From contig CADBWQ010000003.1 in the NCBI GenBank assembly GCA_902798545.1, positions 125,125 through 189,124 of the forward strand: 64,000 nucleotides of DNA, written 5' to 3'. The notes beneath the pieces were generated by a model that was given only the letters and a program-made list of their open reading frames with translations, had not been told where the DNA came from and searched no databases. The stretch is from Oscillospiraceae bacterium (lineage in GTDB: Bacteria; Bacillota; Clostridia; Oscillospirales; Oscillospiraceae). Made by a program: the position numbers and the translations under genes. Shown piece by piece: positions 1-8,269 of this stretch (position 1 is its first letter; each line of letters starts with the position of its first letter).

Positions 1-75
1 ACACATGCCGATCTGCTGAACCAATACCGGGTTATTGGTGATCAGTCCTTCTTTGAACTGTTTACCACGATTCAC
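1..75 (-). CDS. rnfE: RnfE, ion-translocating Rnf complex subunit E (N-terminal 25 codons only)
   Basis: Only the first 25 codons lie in the window; the gene continues past position 1. The visible residues (MNRGKQFKEGLITNNPVLVQ, then QIGMC) match the typical RnfE/NqrD start, a cytoplasmic helix running into the first membrane segment. The start is GTG at 75, with AGGAGG nine bases upstream. RnfE is an integral membrane subunit of the complex that couples ferredoxin:NAD+ electron transfer to sodium or proton pumping. It follows rnfG by 14 bases, as in the clostridial order C-D-G-E-A-B, so rnfA and rnfB are expected just outside the window. Confidence 0.85.
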   Translation of the reverse strand, partial: MNRGKQFKEGLITNNPVLVQQIGMC

Positions 76-89
76 AGTGCCTTACCTCC

Positions 90-638
90 TCAACCCAAAG
101 ATGCAACGCAGGCAATTGAATTCGCCGTTGCGTCAGTAACCGCGCTGGACGTGATTGTCGCTCCGGCCAGTGCGTCAACGGAGCCGCCGGCCTTGGAGAG
201 GGCGATGCTCTGGTCCTGGCCGACAAACTGGGCGCGGAACGCCTCACCGGCGGCGGAAGTGGAAGCCGCCACAGCACCGAGACCGGAGGTCTCGGAATGC
301 TCGATGATGGAGATACCGCTGCACTTCAGATCGTTGTCGACACCGACCGCCATCGTGATACTGCCCTGGGCGCCGGAGAAGGTTGATACAACCACATGGC
401 CGTTCCCGTCATTGGACCTGTTGACGCTGTCCACCGTTGGGAAGGCAGCTTTGTCAAACTCAACCGGAGTGTACCCGGATTCAGAACCGAGGACGGCGGC
501 ATAGGCTTCGTATTCCTTCTGATGGGTGATCTGGTCGATCCGCTCAAAGGTCAGGGCATTGACAACACCGAGGATTCCTGCCGTAACTGCACAAATCGCA
601 AACAGGACCAGTGCGAGTCTAACAATCTTATTATTCAA
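90..638 (-). CDS. rnfG: RnfG, flavin-binding subunit of the Rnf complex
   Basis: A 182-residue protein with one N-terminal membrane anchor (about residues 7-29) followed by an FMN-binding domain outside the membrane. The motif AGAT at about 158-161, followed by ITS, is the covalent flavinylation site of RnfG/NqrC, with FMN expected on Thr161 through a phosphoester bond. RnfG passes electrons inside the ion-pumping ferredoxin:NAD+ oxidoreductase. The start ATG at 638 overlaps the end of rnfD by eight bases, which implies translational coupling. Length and position between rnfD and rnfE are normal for Clostridia. The flavin transferase ApbE needed for maturation is not in the window. Confidence 0.95.
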   Translation of the reverse strand: MNNKIVRLALVLFAICAVTAGILGVVNALTFERIDQITHQKEYEAYAAVLGSESGYTPVEFDKAAFPTVDSVNRSNDGNGHVVVSTFSGAQGSITMAVGVDNDLKCSGISIIEHSETSGLGAVAASTSAAGEAFRAQFVGQDQSIALSKAGGSVDALAGATITSSAVTDATANSIACVASLG

Positions 639-1665
639 ACTTCGCCGCCTCCTTTGCTGCCATCTGTTCAGCCTTCTGGAAGAGGATATCGGACTTGCTC
701 ACGCCGAACTGGTGGCGGTGGAAAGCCTTGTCGATCGCCCAGGAGCAGAGGTTCATGATCAGAATCGCATAAGTTGTACCCTCGGGGAAACCGCCGAAGT
801 AGCGGATCAGCACCGTGAGCATACCGCAGCCGACGCCGAAGAGCAGCTGGCCGTTAAGAGTCACAGGGCTGGTGGCATAGTCAGTCGCCATGAAGATTGC
901 TCCCAGCATCAGGCTGCCGGAAAAGACGTTGTAGAGCATCCACTCTCCATTGCCGTAGCCGGACTTTCCGAAAACCAGCGTCAGCAGCGCGACCGAACCG
1001 ATGAAGGATACCGGAATGCGCCACGAGATCACCTTGCGCCAAATGAGGTAGGCACCGCCAAGCAGCAGTGCGAAAGCGCTGATCTCACCGATGCAGCCGG
1101 GCATGTAGCCCATAAACATGGACTTGGCCGTGAAATACGCCGGGAGACCGTCGCCGTAGAGTCCGGCCAGCGGCGTTGCCATGGTTGTTCCGTCGACTGT
1201 TCCGCTCAGTGCATTCGGCACACTCCAGGTTGCCATGATCGTGGCATAGCTGGAAAACAGGAATGCACGCCCGGCCAAAGCCGGGTTCAGAAAGTTCTTG
1301 CCGATTCCGCCATAGAGCTGCTTTACAATGACGATTGCGAAGAATGTTCCGACCACCGGAAGCCACCAGGGTGCTGTCGGCGGCATGGTCAGACCGAGCA
1401 GGAGGCCGGTCACAACGGCGGAGAGATCTCCGATGCTGGCCTCCTTCTTAAAGAGTCTGCGGTATCCCCACTCCCAGAAGACGGCAGAGCAGATACTGGT
1501 CAGCAGGAGCACCAGCGTATAAACGCCGAATTGCAGGACACCGACAATGGCCGCCGGGATCAGCGCGATGATAACATCAAGCATCAGCCTCATGGTGTCG
1601 GTCTTTGTCCGGACCTGCGGCTGATAGGCTACATCCAGAATGATGCGTTCTGTCTTGTCACTCAT
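631..1665 (-). CDS. rnfD: RnfD, membrane subunit of the Rnf complex
   Basis: A 344-residue polytopic membrane protein of the RnfD/NqrB family. The segment DGTTMATPL at about 158-166 is the conserved covalent FMN attachment site, with Thr161 the likely acceptor. The conserved region around residues 120-140 (GGIGKNFLNPALAGRAFLF) is also present. RnfD forms part of the ion-conducting core. It overlaps rnfC by four bases (ATGA type) and rnfG by eight, so the subunits are probably made from one message in fixed proportions. Length is typical and no defects were seen. Confidence 0.96.
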   Translation of the reverse strand: MSDKTERIILDVAYQPQVRTKTDTMRLMLDVIIALIPAAIVGVLQFGVYTLVLLLTSICSAVFWEWGYRRLFKKEASIGDLSAVVTGLLLGLTMPPTAPWWLPVVGTFFAIVIVKQLYGGIGKNFLNPALAGRAFLFSSYATIMATWSVPNALSGTVDGTTMATPLAGLYGDGLPAYFTAKSMFMGYMPGCIGEISAFALLLGGAYLIWRKVISWRIPVSFIGSVALLTLVFGKSGYGNGEWMLYNVFSGSLMLGAIFMATDYATSPVTLNGQLLFGVGCGMLTVLIRYFGGFPEGTTYAILIMNLCSWAIDKAFHRHQFGVSKSDILFQKAEQMAAKEAAKFE

Positions 1666-3014
1666 TTCTGGGCCTCCTTTGCCGCCTTGGCTGCAGCCTC
1701 AGCCTTCTCCTTGGTTGCTTTTGCCTGGAGCATGAGCTTTGCGGTCTTAAACGCATGAGTCAGCGGCATTCTCGCCGGGCAGTTGTATGAACAGCTTCCG
1801 CATTCGAAGCAGTCATTCACATGGAACTTCTCCAGGTTCTCATAGTCACCCTTGCTGTAATACATATACATGAAGACCGGCTCGAGATTCATCGGACATA
1901 CTGTGATGCATTTACCGCAGCGGATGCACTGGGGATTGTCCACCATGCGGTCTTCTTTCCCGGTGAAGTATAACACACCGGAGGTTCCCTTAATTGTTGG
2001 CGCGTCAAAACTGGTGGCACAGATTCCCATCATCGGTCCACCCAGAACAATCTTCTTCGGCTCCTTCACAAAGCCGCCGCATTGTTCCGCCAGATAACCA
2101 AGAGGAGTCCCGACGCGGGTCAGCGCATTGTGTGGTCCGTCTACAGCGCTGCCTCCGACCGTTACGATGCGTTCAATCACCGGCCTGCCCTCGTAGCAGG
2201 CCTGATAGGTTGCATAGCAGGTTCGTGTGCTCACCACATTGCAACCTACACCGGAGGGAAGTCCGCCCGGCTTGACCTCGCGCCCTGTCACCGCCTTGAT
2301 CTGCATTTTCTCACCGCCCTGCGGGTACTTTACAGCCTCAGGGACAATCTCGATGCCATACTTTTCGGGGTGATAGGAACGGAGCAGGTCGATCGCATCC
2401 TGTTTGTTGATCTCAATGCCGTAATATGCCTTGTCCACATTGCTTGCAATACGGACAAGCTCAATCCCCTTCAGCAGCTGCTCGGGAAAGTTGAGCATGG
2501 TAAGATGGTCGCCGTTAAGATATGGCTCACATTCGGCGCCGTTAATGACCAGCTTGTCGACCTTTCCGATGCCGCTGCGAACTTTGAATGCAGTCGGGAA
2601 CATGGCGCCGCCCATACCGACGACACCTGCCTCGCGCATGCGGTTCAAAATGGCCTCGGGTTCCTTGAGTTCCTCCGCCGTAAGGGGAGCCAGATCCTCG
2701 CAGGGTGTATCCTGAAAATCGTTCTCAATGACAACCGACATGACCATATCCCCGAGAGGATGCGGTCTCGGCTCCACCGCGACGACTGTTCCGGAAACGG
2801 AAGCGTGAACCGGCGCAGAAACAGGCGCAGGGTTTTCTCCAATCTTCTGGCCCATCTTGACATAGTCGCCCTTCGCCACCAGCGGCTTGCAGGGCGCGCC
2901 TATGTGCTGAATCATCGGAATAACCACCTGCGCAGGCGGTGTCACTACAGAGATTGGCACTTCCGGCGCCTTCATGTAGTTGGGATGAACACCGCCCTTA
3001 AACGTATGGGTCAT
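1662..3014 (-). CDS. rnfC: RnfC, iron-sulfur NADH-binding subunit of the Rnf complex
   Basis: A 450-residue peripheral membrane protein. It has an N-terminal barrel-sandwich region (FKGGVHPNYMKAPEVPI), a flavoprotein-like NADH site around residues 135-165 (GVVGMGGAMFPTAFK) and two C-terminal 4Fe-4S motifs, CIRCGKCITVCP at about 363 and CFECGSCSYNCP at about 402. The C-terminus is a Lys/Ala-rich tail, common in RnfC. It is the first gene of the rnf operon and reads leftward into rnfD. The ATG at 3014 was preferred over a GTG at 3023 because GAGGTG sits six bases before it and MTHTFKGG fits family N-termini. Confidence 0.95.
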   Translation of the reverse strand: MTHTFKGGVHPNYMKAPEVPISVVTPPAQVVIPMIQHIGAPCKPLVAKGDYVKMGQKIGENPAPVSAPVHASVSGTVVAVEPRPHPLGDMVMSVVIENDFQDTPCEDLAPLTAEELKEPEAILNRMREAGVVGMGGAMFPTAFKVRSGIGKVDKLVINGAECEPYLNGDHLTMLNFPEQLLKGIELVRIASNVDKAYYGIEINKQDAIDLLRSYHPEKYGIEIVPEAVKYPQGGEKMQIKAVTGREVKPGGLPSGVGCNVVSTRTCYATYQACYEGRPVIERIVTVGGSAVDGPHNALTRVGTPLGYLAEQCGGFVKEPKKIVLGGPMMGICATSFDAPTIKGTSGVLYFTGKEDRMVDNPQCIRCGKCITVCPMNLEPVFMYMYYSKGDYENLEKFHVNDCFECGSCSYNCPARMPLTHAFKTAKLMLQAKATKEKAEAAAKAAKEAQK

Positions 3015-3059
3015 AAGCTTCACCTCATCAAATGAATTCCCAAAAAATTTACGAAAGCC

Positions 3060-3089
3060 ATTCTAACATATCCAAACCGTTTCTGTCCA
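3060..3089 (-). promoter_or_regulatory. Probable rnf operon promoter
   Basis: Reading leftward, TGGACA (3089-3084) and TAGAAT (3065-3060) are separated by 18 bases, giving a transcript start near 3053, about 40 bases before rnfC. The match to sigma-A consensus is fair, not perfect. Confidence 0.4.
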
Positions 3090-3181
3090 TAGCTATTTGG
3101 ATATTTTGACAAGATAAGTTTCTGTCAAATCGCACATTTTGTGTCAATGCTGTCATTTCCAACAACACCTTGATTTTTTGC

Positions 3182-3210
3182 TTGACCAAAGCCTGTGTGC
3201 ATACTATAAT
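3182..3210 (+). promoter_or_regulatory. Sigma-A promoter for the secreted protein gene at 3325
   Basis: TTGACC (3182-3187) and TATAAT (3205-3210) with a 17-base spacer are a near-perfect sigma-A promoter. The transcript would start near 3217, leaving a leader of about 108 bases. The -35 lies inside TTGACCAAA, which is repeated inverted as TTTGGTCAA at 3222-3230. Confidence 0.75.
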
Positions 3211-3324
3211 ATATTTAGTTATTTGGTCAAAATTGACATTTGATTTGTTCTCTCTGTTCTGCTCTGTTACGGAATCGTCTGCAGATACAGCTCTATGATA
3301 TAATCGTCCTCTGGAGGGGATTTT

Positions 3325-4587
3325 ATGCATGCTCTCAAATCTCGGTGGCTTACACTGATCATGGTCTTATCGCTCATGATGTCTTTTGGCTCAGGTGTCC
3401 AGACTTCTGCGTCTGCCGACGACGCAGTGATCAGCAAGATTCTGACGACGATCTCAGCCACACCGGTCGCGTTGGAGGATCCGGCCACGATCACCGCCGC
3501 CACGAGCACGCCGGGCTGCCGTATTGTCAGCGCTGGCTGGTATGACCCCAGTGGGAAACTGGTTTCCGGCGCCTTTGACATTGAAACCTACTCCCTGATC
3601 ATAGAACTTGAGGCGCTTGATGGGTATACCATCGACGATAATGTGGCCTGCTACCTCAACAACAGTGCCGTTGACTGTGACGTCGATGCGTCCGGCGATT
3701 CCGTCACCCTCGTCCGAGAGTATACAGCCGCAGTCTGGGCCCCCACCATTTACAAGAACCCCGGGAATGAAACGGTTGATGAGGGCGGTTGGGCATCTTT
3801 TGTGGTTTCCGGCAGCTACGTCCGGGATTATGAATGGGCCGTCGTCGCCCCAAACGGGAACGGGGTCATTCCCGTGGAACGCCTGAAGGACAGTTACAGC
3901 TCCATGGAGTACACCGGCAACAACAGTCCGAAGCTTAACCTCTACCATATTCCCTATGAACTCAACGGTTGGAAGGTTGTCTGTGACTTTATCGGTGCCG
4001 GTGATGGCAACGTCACCCGTTCGCAGCCTGCGGTTCTGACGGTGAATCCGACCGTCTCCCGTGCACCTGCCTCTCCCTCTCCCAGTGTTGCAGTCTCCCC
4101 CGCCCCGTCTTCTTCTGTTTCTCCCGTGGACGTTACTTCACCCGTCACGACCTCTGAGGAAGAAGCCGCGGCTGCAGCGGAGCACAGTTATTCGGATACA
4201 TGGAGCTATGACGCCCGCGGTCACTGGCACGAAAGTCTGGATGGAAGCGCAGCCGCCGACGAAGCACTGCACAGCTTTGTCTGGACAGAGATTCAGCCGG
4301 AGACTGAAACCCAGGGCAGTATTGAGCAGGGCGTGTGCGATGTCTGCGGCTATACCGCGACGAAGCGATCCGGCGGTTCGGTCGTCTCTGACCCCGCCGA
4401 TGAAGAGGAAAGCTCCTCTTCTGCGAGTGACTTTCTTGACGGACTGAAACAGAAGCTCTCCGAACTGAAGTCTGCCAGTCCCCTTATGCTGGTGCTGATG
4501 GCACTGCTTCCCGTTGATCTGATTCTTTTGATCGTCCATTTGTGCGGACCTGCAAAACAGCGCAGACGCAGACGCCGTCGCCGCTGA
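3325..4587 (+). CDS. Secreted, C-terminally membrane-anchored protein of unknown function
   Basis: A 420-residue protein I do not recognise as a named family. The N-terminus is a signal peptide (basic start, hydrophobic residues about 9-24, Ala-rich cleavage region near 30). The middle has an Ig-like stretch (about 140-230), then a Pro/Ser-rich linker (about 240-270). Next comes a small region with WHES and CDVCGY, resembling HxW...CxxCG modules found in clostridial surface proteins. A membrane segment (about 391-411) is followed by a tail of eight consecutive Arg residues, a cytoplasmic stop-transfer signal. There is no LPxTG sortase motif. It is a single gene with its own promoter and terminator; TGGAGGGG lies five bases before the ATG. 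Confidence 0.75.
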   Translation: MHALKSRWLTLIMVLSLMMSFGSGVQTSASADDAVISKILTTISATPVALEDPATITAATSTPGCRIVSAGWYDPSGKLVSGAFDIETYSLIIELEALDGYTIDDNVACYLNNSAVDCDVDASGDSVTLVREYTAAVWAPTIYKNPGNETVDEGGWASFVVSGSYVRDYEWAVVAPNGNGVIPVERLKDSYSSMEYTGNNSPKLNLYHIPYELNGWKVVCDFIGAGDGNVTRSQPAVLTVNPTVSRAPASPSPSVAVSPAPSSSVSPVDVTSPVTTSEEEAAAAAEHSYSDTWSYDARGHWHESLDGSAAADEALHSFVWTEIQPETETQGSIEQGVCDVCGYTATKRSGGSVVSDPADEEESSSSASDFLDGLKQKLSELKSASPLMLVLMALLPVDLILLIVHLCGPAKQRRRRRRRR

Positions 4588-4644
4588 TCTTTCCCATCAG
4601 CTGAATCCCCGTAATTCCGGGTACCAGATATAAGAAAATAAAAA

Positions 4645-4679
4645 GCTCACCTTTCGTAATTCGGCAGGTGAGTTTTTTC
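4645..4679 (+). terminator. Rho-independent terminator
   Basis: The stem CTCACCT (4646-4652) pairs with AGGTGAG (4666-4672), followed by six T. It ends the secreted protein transcript and faces the end of yvcK. Confidence 0.85.
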
Positions 4680-4747
4680 TATGGTGTTTTGCTGTCCGGT
4701 GGGGTTTGTCTGTTTTTCGGCTCCCGGTCTTTCTGTGTTGCAGCAGT

Positions 4748-5698
4748 TCAGTTTTCCTGCCGCATCAGGAAGGCAAAGATCTGGAATGCTGTCTTCAGCG
4801 CATTGTGGCGGATGGTGTTGTTCTCTATTGTAAGGAGCGCATCTTCAATCAGCTCTACCTTCAGTCCCTCCAGCTCTTCCCGTACCAGCGGGACCGGTTC
4901 CTTGCCCTCTGCCTGGAGATAGTGCTCTGCGATCTCCGGCTCCGGAGGCTTATTGTTTGCCAGAACGATATCCACTTTGCGGTTCTTCAGATATCGGTTG
5001 AGGACATGCAGATGATCTCCCACGGTATATCCGTCGGTCTCTCCCGGCTGAGTGACGATATTACACACATACATAATCGGAGCTCTCGCCCTGGTCAGCG
5101 CTTTCAGCACATCACGAGAGAGCAGGTGAGGCAGGATGCTGGTATAGAGGCTTCCGGGAGAAAAAACGATCAAATCTGCTTCCCCGATCTTTTCTATCAC
5201 CTTTTCACTGATATGGATGCTGTGGTCATAATCGAGCTTTCGGATGTTCTTCACATTCCTGCTTACCGCCACCTGGCCGAAATACTCATGCCGGCCGTTC
5301 TTTCCGACAAGTTCAACCTTCTCCTCGGTCAGGGGCAGCACCGTTCCCTTGACATTCAGGAGCCGGCACATATATCCTGTCGCTTCGGAAAGGCTGCCCT
5401 TCAGGTCGATCAGCGCTGCCAGCATAATATTGCGCACCGGGTGATTGTAAAGGCTGCCATCCTTGGAGAAGCGGTAGCGCAGCAGCTGCAGAAAGTCCTC
5501 ATCCACATTGGCCATGGAGATCAGCACCTTGCCCACATCGCCGACTGCCGGGATATCCAGTTCCTGCTTCAGTACTCCGGTGCTGCTGCCGTTATCACTT
5601 ACGGTGATCACCGTAGTTACGTCGATGGGGAACTGTTTCAGCCCGGAGAGCAGGACAGACAAGCCGGTCCCTCCTCCGAAAACAATGATTTTTTTCAC
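4748..5698 (-). CDS. yvcK: YvcK-type gluconeogenesis factor (CofD/UPF0052 family)
   Basis: A 316-residue cytoplasmic protein starting MKKIIVFGGGTGLSVLLSGL, the nucleotide-binding glycine loop of the YvcK/CofD fold, with the conserved VSDNGSSTG (about 33-41) and FSPGSLYTS segments. In Bacillus, YvcK binds UDP-sugars and is needed for growth on gluconeogenic carbon and for proper cell wall synthesis. The related CofD enzymes make coenzyme F420. The usual neighbours rapZ and whiA are absent. The start is GTG at 5698 with AGGA eight to nine bases upstream. It lies downstream of a weak hairpin, so some expression may be read-through from the zinc-ribbon gene. Confidence 0.92.
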   Translation of the reverse strand: MKKIIVFGGGTGLSVLLSGLKQFPIDVTTVITVSDNGSSTGVLKQELDIPAVGDVGKVLISMANVDEDFLQLLRYRFSKDGSLYNHPVRNIMLAALIDLKGSLSEATGYMCRLLNVKGTVLPLTEEKVELVGKNGRHEYFGQVAVSRNVKNIRKLDYDHSIHISEKVIEKIGEADLIVFSPGSLYTSILPHLLSRDVLKALTRARAPIMYVCNIVTQPGETDGYTVGDHLHVLNRYLKNRKVDIVLANNKPPEPEIAEHYLQAEGKEPVPLVREELEGLKVELIEDALLTIENNTIRHNALKTAFQIFAFLMRQEN

Positions 5699-5724
5699 TT
5701 TTCTCGCATCCTGTTCTTAAGAAA

Positions 5725-5751
5725 GCAGGGAGTCCGAAACGGGCTCCCTGC
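5725..5751 (-). terminator. Hairpin between the zinc-ribbon gene and yvcK
   Basis: GCAGGGAG (5725-5732) pairs with CTCCCTGC (5744-5751). Leftward, the stem is followed by only a short T-rich stretch, so termination may be partial. Confidence 0.55.
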
Positions 5752-5767
5752 TTCATGATTCATTTTC

Positions 5768-6445
5768 TCAGGCAACAAGGCGGACAGTCAGAACAACAGA
5801 GAATCCGTTGCAGGTGACGGTCAGCGCACCTGGTGTTGCAGAGGTCTGTAAGATTTCGACCTTGCAGGATCTCGTATCATCGCTGGGTGTTACCATGAAG
5901 AGCGATTCGTCACTGCTCTTCCACGTAATGCGGGTATTCTCCGTGGTAAATACTTCCATCGGCAGTACCGTTGCCTGCAGCGTAATACCTGCGGCGTCGC
6001 GGCTCAGACTCAGCGTGAACTCATCCTTGACATCCGTGCCAAAGCACTGGATGTTGATCCCCTCCACCGTCGGGGTCGGGGTGGGCGTCGGGGTGGGAGG
6101 CGGCTCAACCGTAGGAGCGGTATTGACTGTCGGGGTCGGGGTTGCAACGATATTATTATTGCTTCCTTTGCCGCTTTGATTATCCAGCCCGTTCAGGCTC
6201 GTCGATACCATTACAATTACCGCGAGGATCACCGCGACAACCAGAATCAGGCCAAAGATCATCTGCCATCTGGTGTTCGTCTCAGCTCTCTCATAGGCCG
6301 CAGTACCTTTCACCGTGCTCGGCGTGGGAGATGGCGTACGACTGCTTTGAGACACGCGGCGCGTCCCGCAGTTTGGGCAGCGGCTGCGCAGAGCGGAAAA
6401 ACTCTCTCCGCACCTGCGGCATTTCACTTGTGGGATAACGCTCAT
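5768..6445 (-). CDS. Zinc-ribbon membrane protein with Thr-Pro linker and Ig-like C-terminus
   Basis: A 225-residue protein. It begins with a cytoplasmic zinc ribbon (CRRCG at 9-13, CPNCG at 23-27), followed by a Ser/Pro-rich stretch, one membrane helix (about 63-84) and a long Thr-Pro linker (TPTPT repeats, about 105-130). The extracellular beta-rich domain (about 133-225) contains ITWKSSDESLF, typical of bacterial Ig-like (Big_2-type) folds. The inferred topology is ribbon inside and Ig-like domain outside. A clear promoter precedes it and GGAGG lies nine bases before the ATG. The function is unknown; a role at the cell surface is inferred from topology only. Confidence 0.8.
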   Translation of the reverse strand: MSVIPQVKCRRCGESFSALRSRCPNCGTRRVSQSSRTPSPTPSTVKGTAAYERAETNTRWQMIFGLILVVAVILAVIVMVSTSLNGLDNQSGKGSNNNIVATPTPTVNTAPTVEPPPTPTPTPTPTVEGINIQCFGTDVKDEFTLSLSRDAAGITLQATVLPMEVFTTENTRITWKSSDESLFMVTPSDDTRSCKVEILQTSATPGALTVTCNGFSVVLTVRLVA

Positions 6446-6499
6446 TCAAAAGTTCCTCCATTCAAAGAGAAGATGGAAAAGGCGCTGTAAAACAGCATA

Positions 6500-6528
6500 A
6501 TAATACAACTATTTGGCCTTTTCGTCAA
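6500..6528 (-). promoter_or_regulatory. Sigma-A promoter for the zinc-ribbon gene
   Basis: Leftward TTGACG (6528-6523), a 17-base spacer and TATTAT (6505-6500). The transcript would start near 6493, about 48 bases before the ATG at 6445. Confidence 0.75.
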
Positions 6529-6628
6529 GGGTTTGGCCCAAAAATACGCAATTATTAAAGCATTTTTAAGGGTTTCTCCCCCACTTTTGTCCCATTCTCC
6601 ATGAAATGATATGACGCGGAACCTTTTT

Positions 6629-7591
6629 TTATTCCTTGCTGTCCCAGTTTCTTGTCCGTTCGCTGATAATATAACGGGGTCTTTGCTTGGTCTCCATATA
6701 GATTTTCCCTATATATTCACCGATGATGCCGAGGCTGATCAGCTGTACACCGCTGACGAAGCAGACGATACAGGTCATGCTCGCCCATCCCGGAACCGAT
6801 CTGCCGCGGAGTGCCGTGATGGCAGCCCATATGCAGGCGATGAAGCTGATCACCGCCACCAGCACGCCGAAGCTTGTGATCAGCCGAAGCGGTTTCACCG
6901 AAAGACTGGTGATGCCGTCCACCGCAAGACCGAGCATTTTCTTCAGGGGATAATGGCTCTCCCCGGCGATTCGCTCGGCGCGAGAGTAGCTCACCGTCGT
7001 GCTTTGGAAGCCCACAAGCGGAACAAGTCCCCTCAGATATAGATTTACTTCCCTGAAGTTTGCAAATTCCCTGAGAACCCTCGCGCTCATCAGGCGGTAA
7101 TCCGCATGATTGTATACAACTTCCGCTCCCATTGTGGAGAGCAGTTTATAGAAGCCCTGCGCAGTAACACGCTTGAAGAAGCTGTCCGTCTCTCTGCTGG
7201 AACGAACGCCGTATACCACATCGAAGCCATCCAGATAGGCATCCACCATCTCATCCATGGCGTTGATGTCATCCTGCCCGTCACAGTCAATGGAAATTGT
7301 GATATCGCAGCGATCCCGTGCCTCCATGAGTCCCGCCAGCACGGCGTTCTGATGCCCGCGATTGCGGCTTTGGGAGATTCCCACATAATGGGGATCCTCC
7401 TCCGAAAGCGAACAGATGATTTTCCAGGTATCATCCCTGCTGCCGTCATTGACAAAAAGGATACGGCTGTCTTCACTGATTTTCCCGCGTGCGCTGAGGT
7501 CGTTCAGTTTTTTCAGGAACAGAGGAGCCGTAACCGGCAGCACTGCCTGTTCATTGTAACAGGGAATGACTATATAGAGGATAGGTGTCAT
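6629..7591 (-). CDS. Polyisoprenyl-phosphate glycosyltransferase, DPM1/GtrB type (GT2)
   Basis: A 320-residue enzyme with an N-terminal GT-A domain (IVIPCYNEQ at 7-15, VNDGSRDDT near 48, metal-binding DCDGQDD at 102-108) and two C-terminal membrane helices (about 230-255 and 266-290). Members move glucose or a similar sugar from a nucleotide sugar to undecaprenyl phosphate on the inner face of the membrane, supplying a donor for later transfer outside. It is the last gene of a leftward run and starts two bases after the HAD gene stop. No clear terminator follows. The substrate cannot be told from sequence. Confidence 0.88.
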   Translation of the reverse strand: MTPILYIVIPCYNEQAVLPVTAPLFLKKLNDLSARGKISEDSRILFVNDGSRDDTWKIICSLSEEDPHYVGISQSRNRGHQNAVLAGLMEARDRCDITISIDCDGQDDINAMDEMVDAYLDGFDVVYGVRSSRETDSFFKRVTAQGFYKLLSTMGAEVVYNHADYRLMSARVLREFANFREVNLYLRGLVPLVGFQSTTVSYSRAERIAGESHYPLKKMLGLAVDGITSLSVKPLRLITSFGVLVAVISFIACIWAAITALRGRSVPGWASMTCIVCFVSGVQLISLGIIGEYIGKIYMETKQRPRYIISERTRNWDSKE

Positions 7592-7593
7592 CG

Positions 7594-8268
7594 TCAGGCT
7601 TCTCCTTTGTTGTCTTCTCCGAACAGATATGCCGAAAGTTCAGCTACCCGCTTGAAATAGAGGGTGCAGTTGCATCTCATGAATCTCTCGATCTCCGGGA
7701 TATCGTTCGACCAGCCGACAGCGGCAAACGGTACTCCACAGGCTTCTGCCATATCATACCCCGGCTTCAGATCGTCGATCATAAGGACCTCTTCCGGCTT
7801 CAGCTCAAAGCGCTGCAGCACCTGCTGCAACGGCCAGGGGGACGGCTTTCGCTTCTCAGGCGGCATCTCCCAGCCGAAGATCAGATCCGGCTCCGGCAGC
7901 CCGTTGGCCTGATAGTCCCGGAGAATATTCTCCCGGTAAGAATGAGAGATTACCGCCGTCTTTCCGCCCTGCCGCTTCTGCCGCACCATAATCTCTCTGA
8001 TGCCGGGGTAGGCTTCGGGAATTCTGCCCCGGACATAGTCTTTCCAGAATTCTCCTTCGATCTCAATCATCCGGTCGTCCATACCGTAATCCTCGCGGCA
8101 CATGGGGATGAAGCCCGGCGAGAAGTTTTTAATGAAGTACTCCTCCAGCCCGCAGATTCGCCCCGGATAGTATTTCTCCAGGAATCGCTCAAAGCAGGGG
8201 TGATGGATAGTAGCAGTGCTGTTCACAGTCGTGTCGTCGTGGTCAAACACGAGGCACCGGTATTTCAT
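7594..8268 (-). CDS. HAD-family hydrolase (phosphatase-like)
   Basis: A 224-residue HAD superfamily protein. Motif I is FDHDDTTVNST with nucleophile Asp9 and acid Asp11. The helical cap domain follows, motif II is VISHS, and the later VLMIDDLKPGYDMAEACG is motif IV in a phosphoglycolate-phosphatase-like layout. The ATG at 8268 was chosen because it begins one base after the upstream gene's stop and puts motif I at the usual place; a GTG at 8307 is possible. It is translationally coupled to the GTPase gene. The substrate is unknown; small phosphorylated metabolites are typical for the family. Confidence 0.82.
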   Translation of the reverse strand: MKYRCLVFDHDDTTVNSTATIHHPCFERFLEKYYPGRICGLEEYFIKNFSPGFIPMCREDYGMDDRMIEIEGEFWKDYVRGRIPEAYPGIREIMVRQKRQGGKTAVISHSYRENILRDYQANGLPEPDLIFGWEMPPEKRKPSPWPLQQVLQRFELKPEEVLMIDDLKPGYDMAEACGVPFAAVGWSNDIPEIERFMRCNCTLYFKRVAELSAYLFGEDNKGEA

Positions 8269-8269
8269 T

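Larger units (their letters stand above)
3015..3324. other. Divergent intergenic region between rnfC and a secreted protein gene
   Basis: About 310 AT-rich bases hold the leftward rnf promoter (3060-3089), a consensus rightward promoter (3182-3210) and several TGTCA/TGACA words between about 3106 and 3155 and near 3233. No RNA gene and no convincing short coding sequence was seen here. Confidence 0.6.

Noticed and set aside
526..1758. Long plus-strand open frame opposite rnfD/rnfG
   Set aside because: It is an antisense shadow of strongly conserved Rnf genes and has no recognisable family, ribosome site or promoter.
3100..3160. TGTCA/TGACA words considered as a redox regulator (Rex) site for rnf
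   Set aside because: No TTGTGA-N6-TCACAA-like palindrome is present; the words are not arranged as one site.
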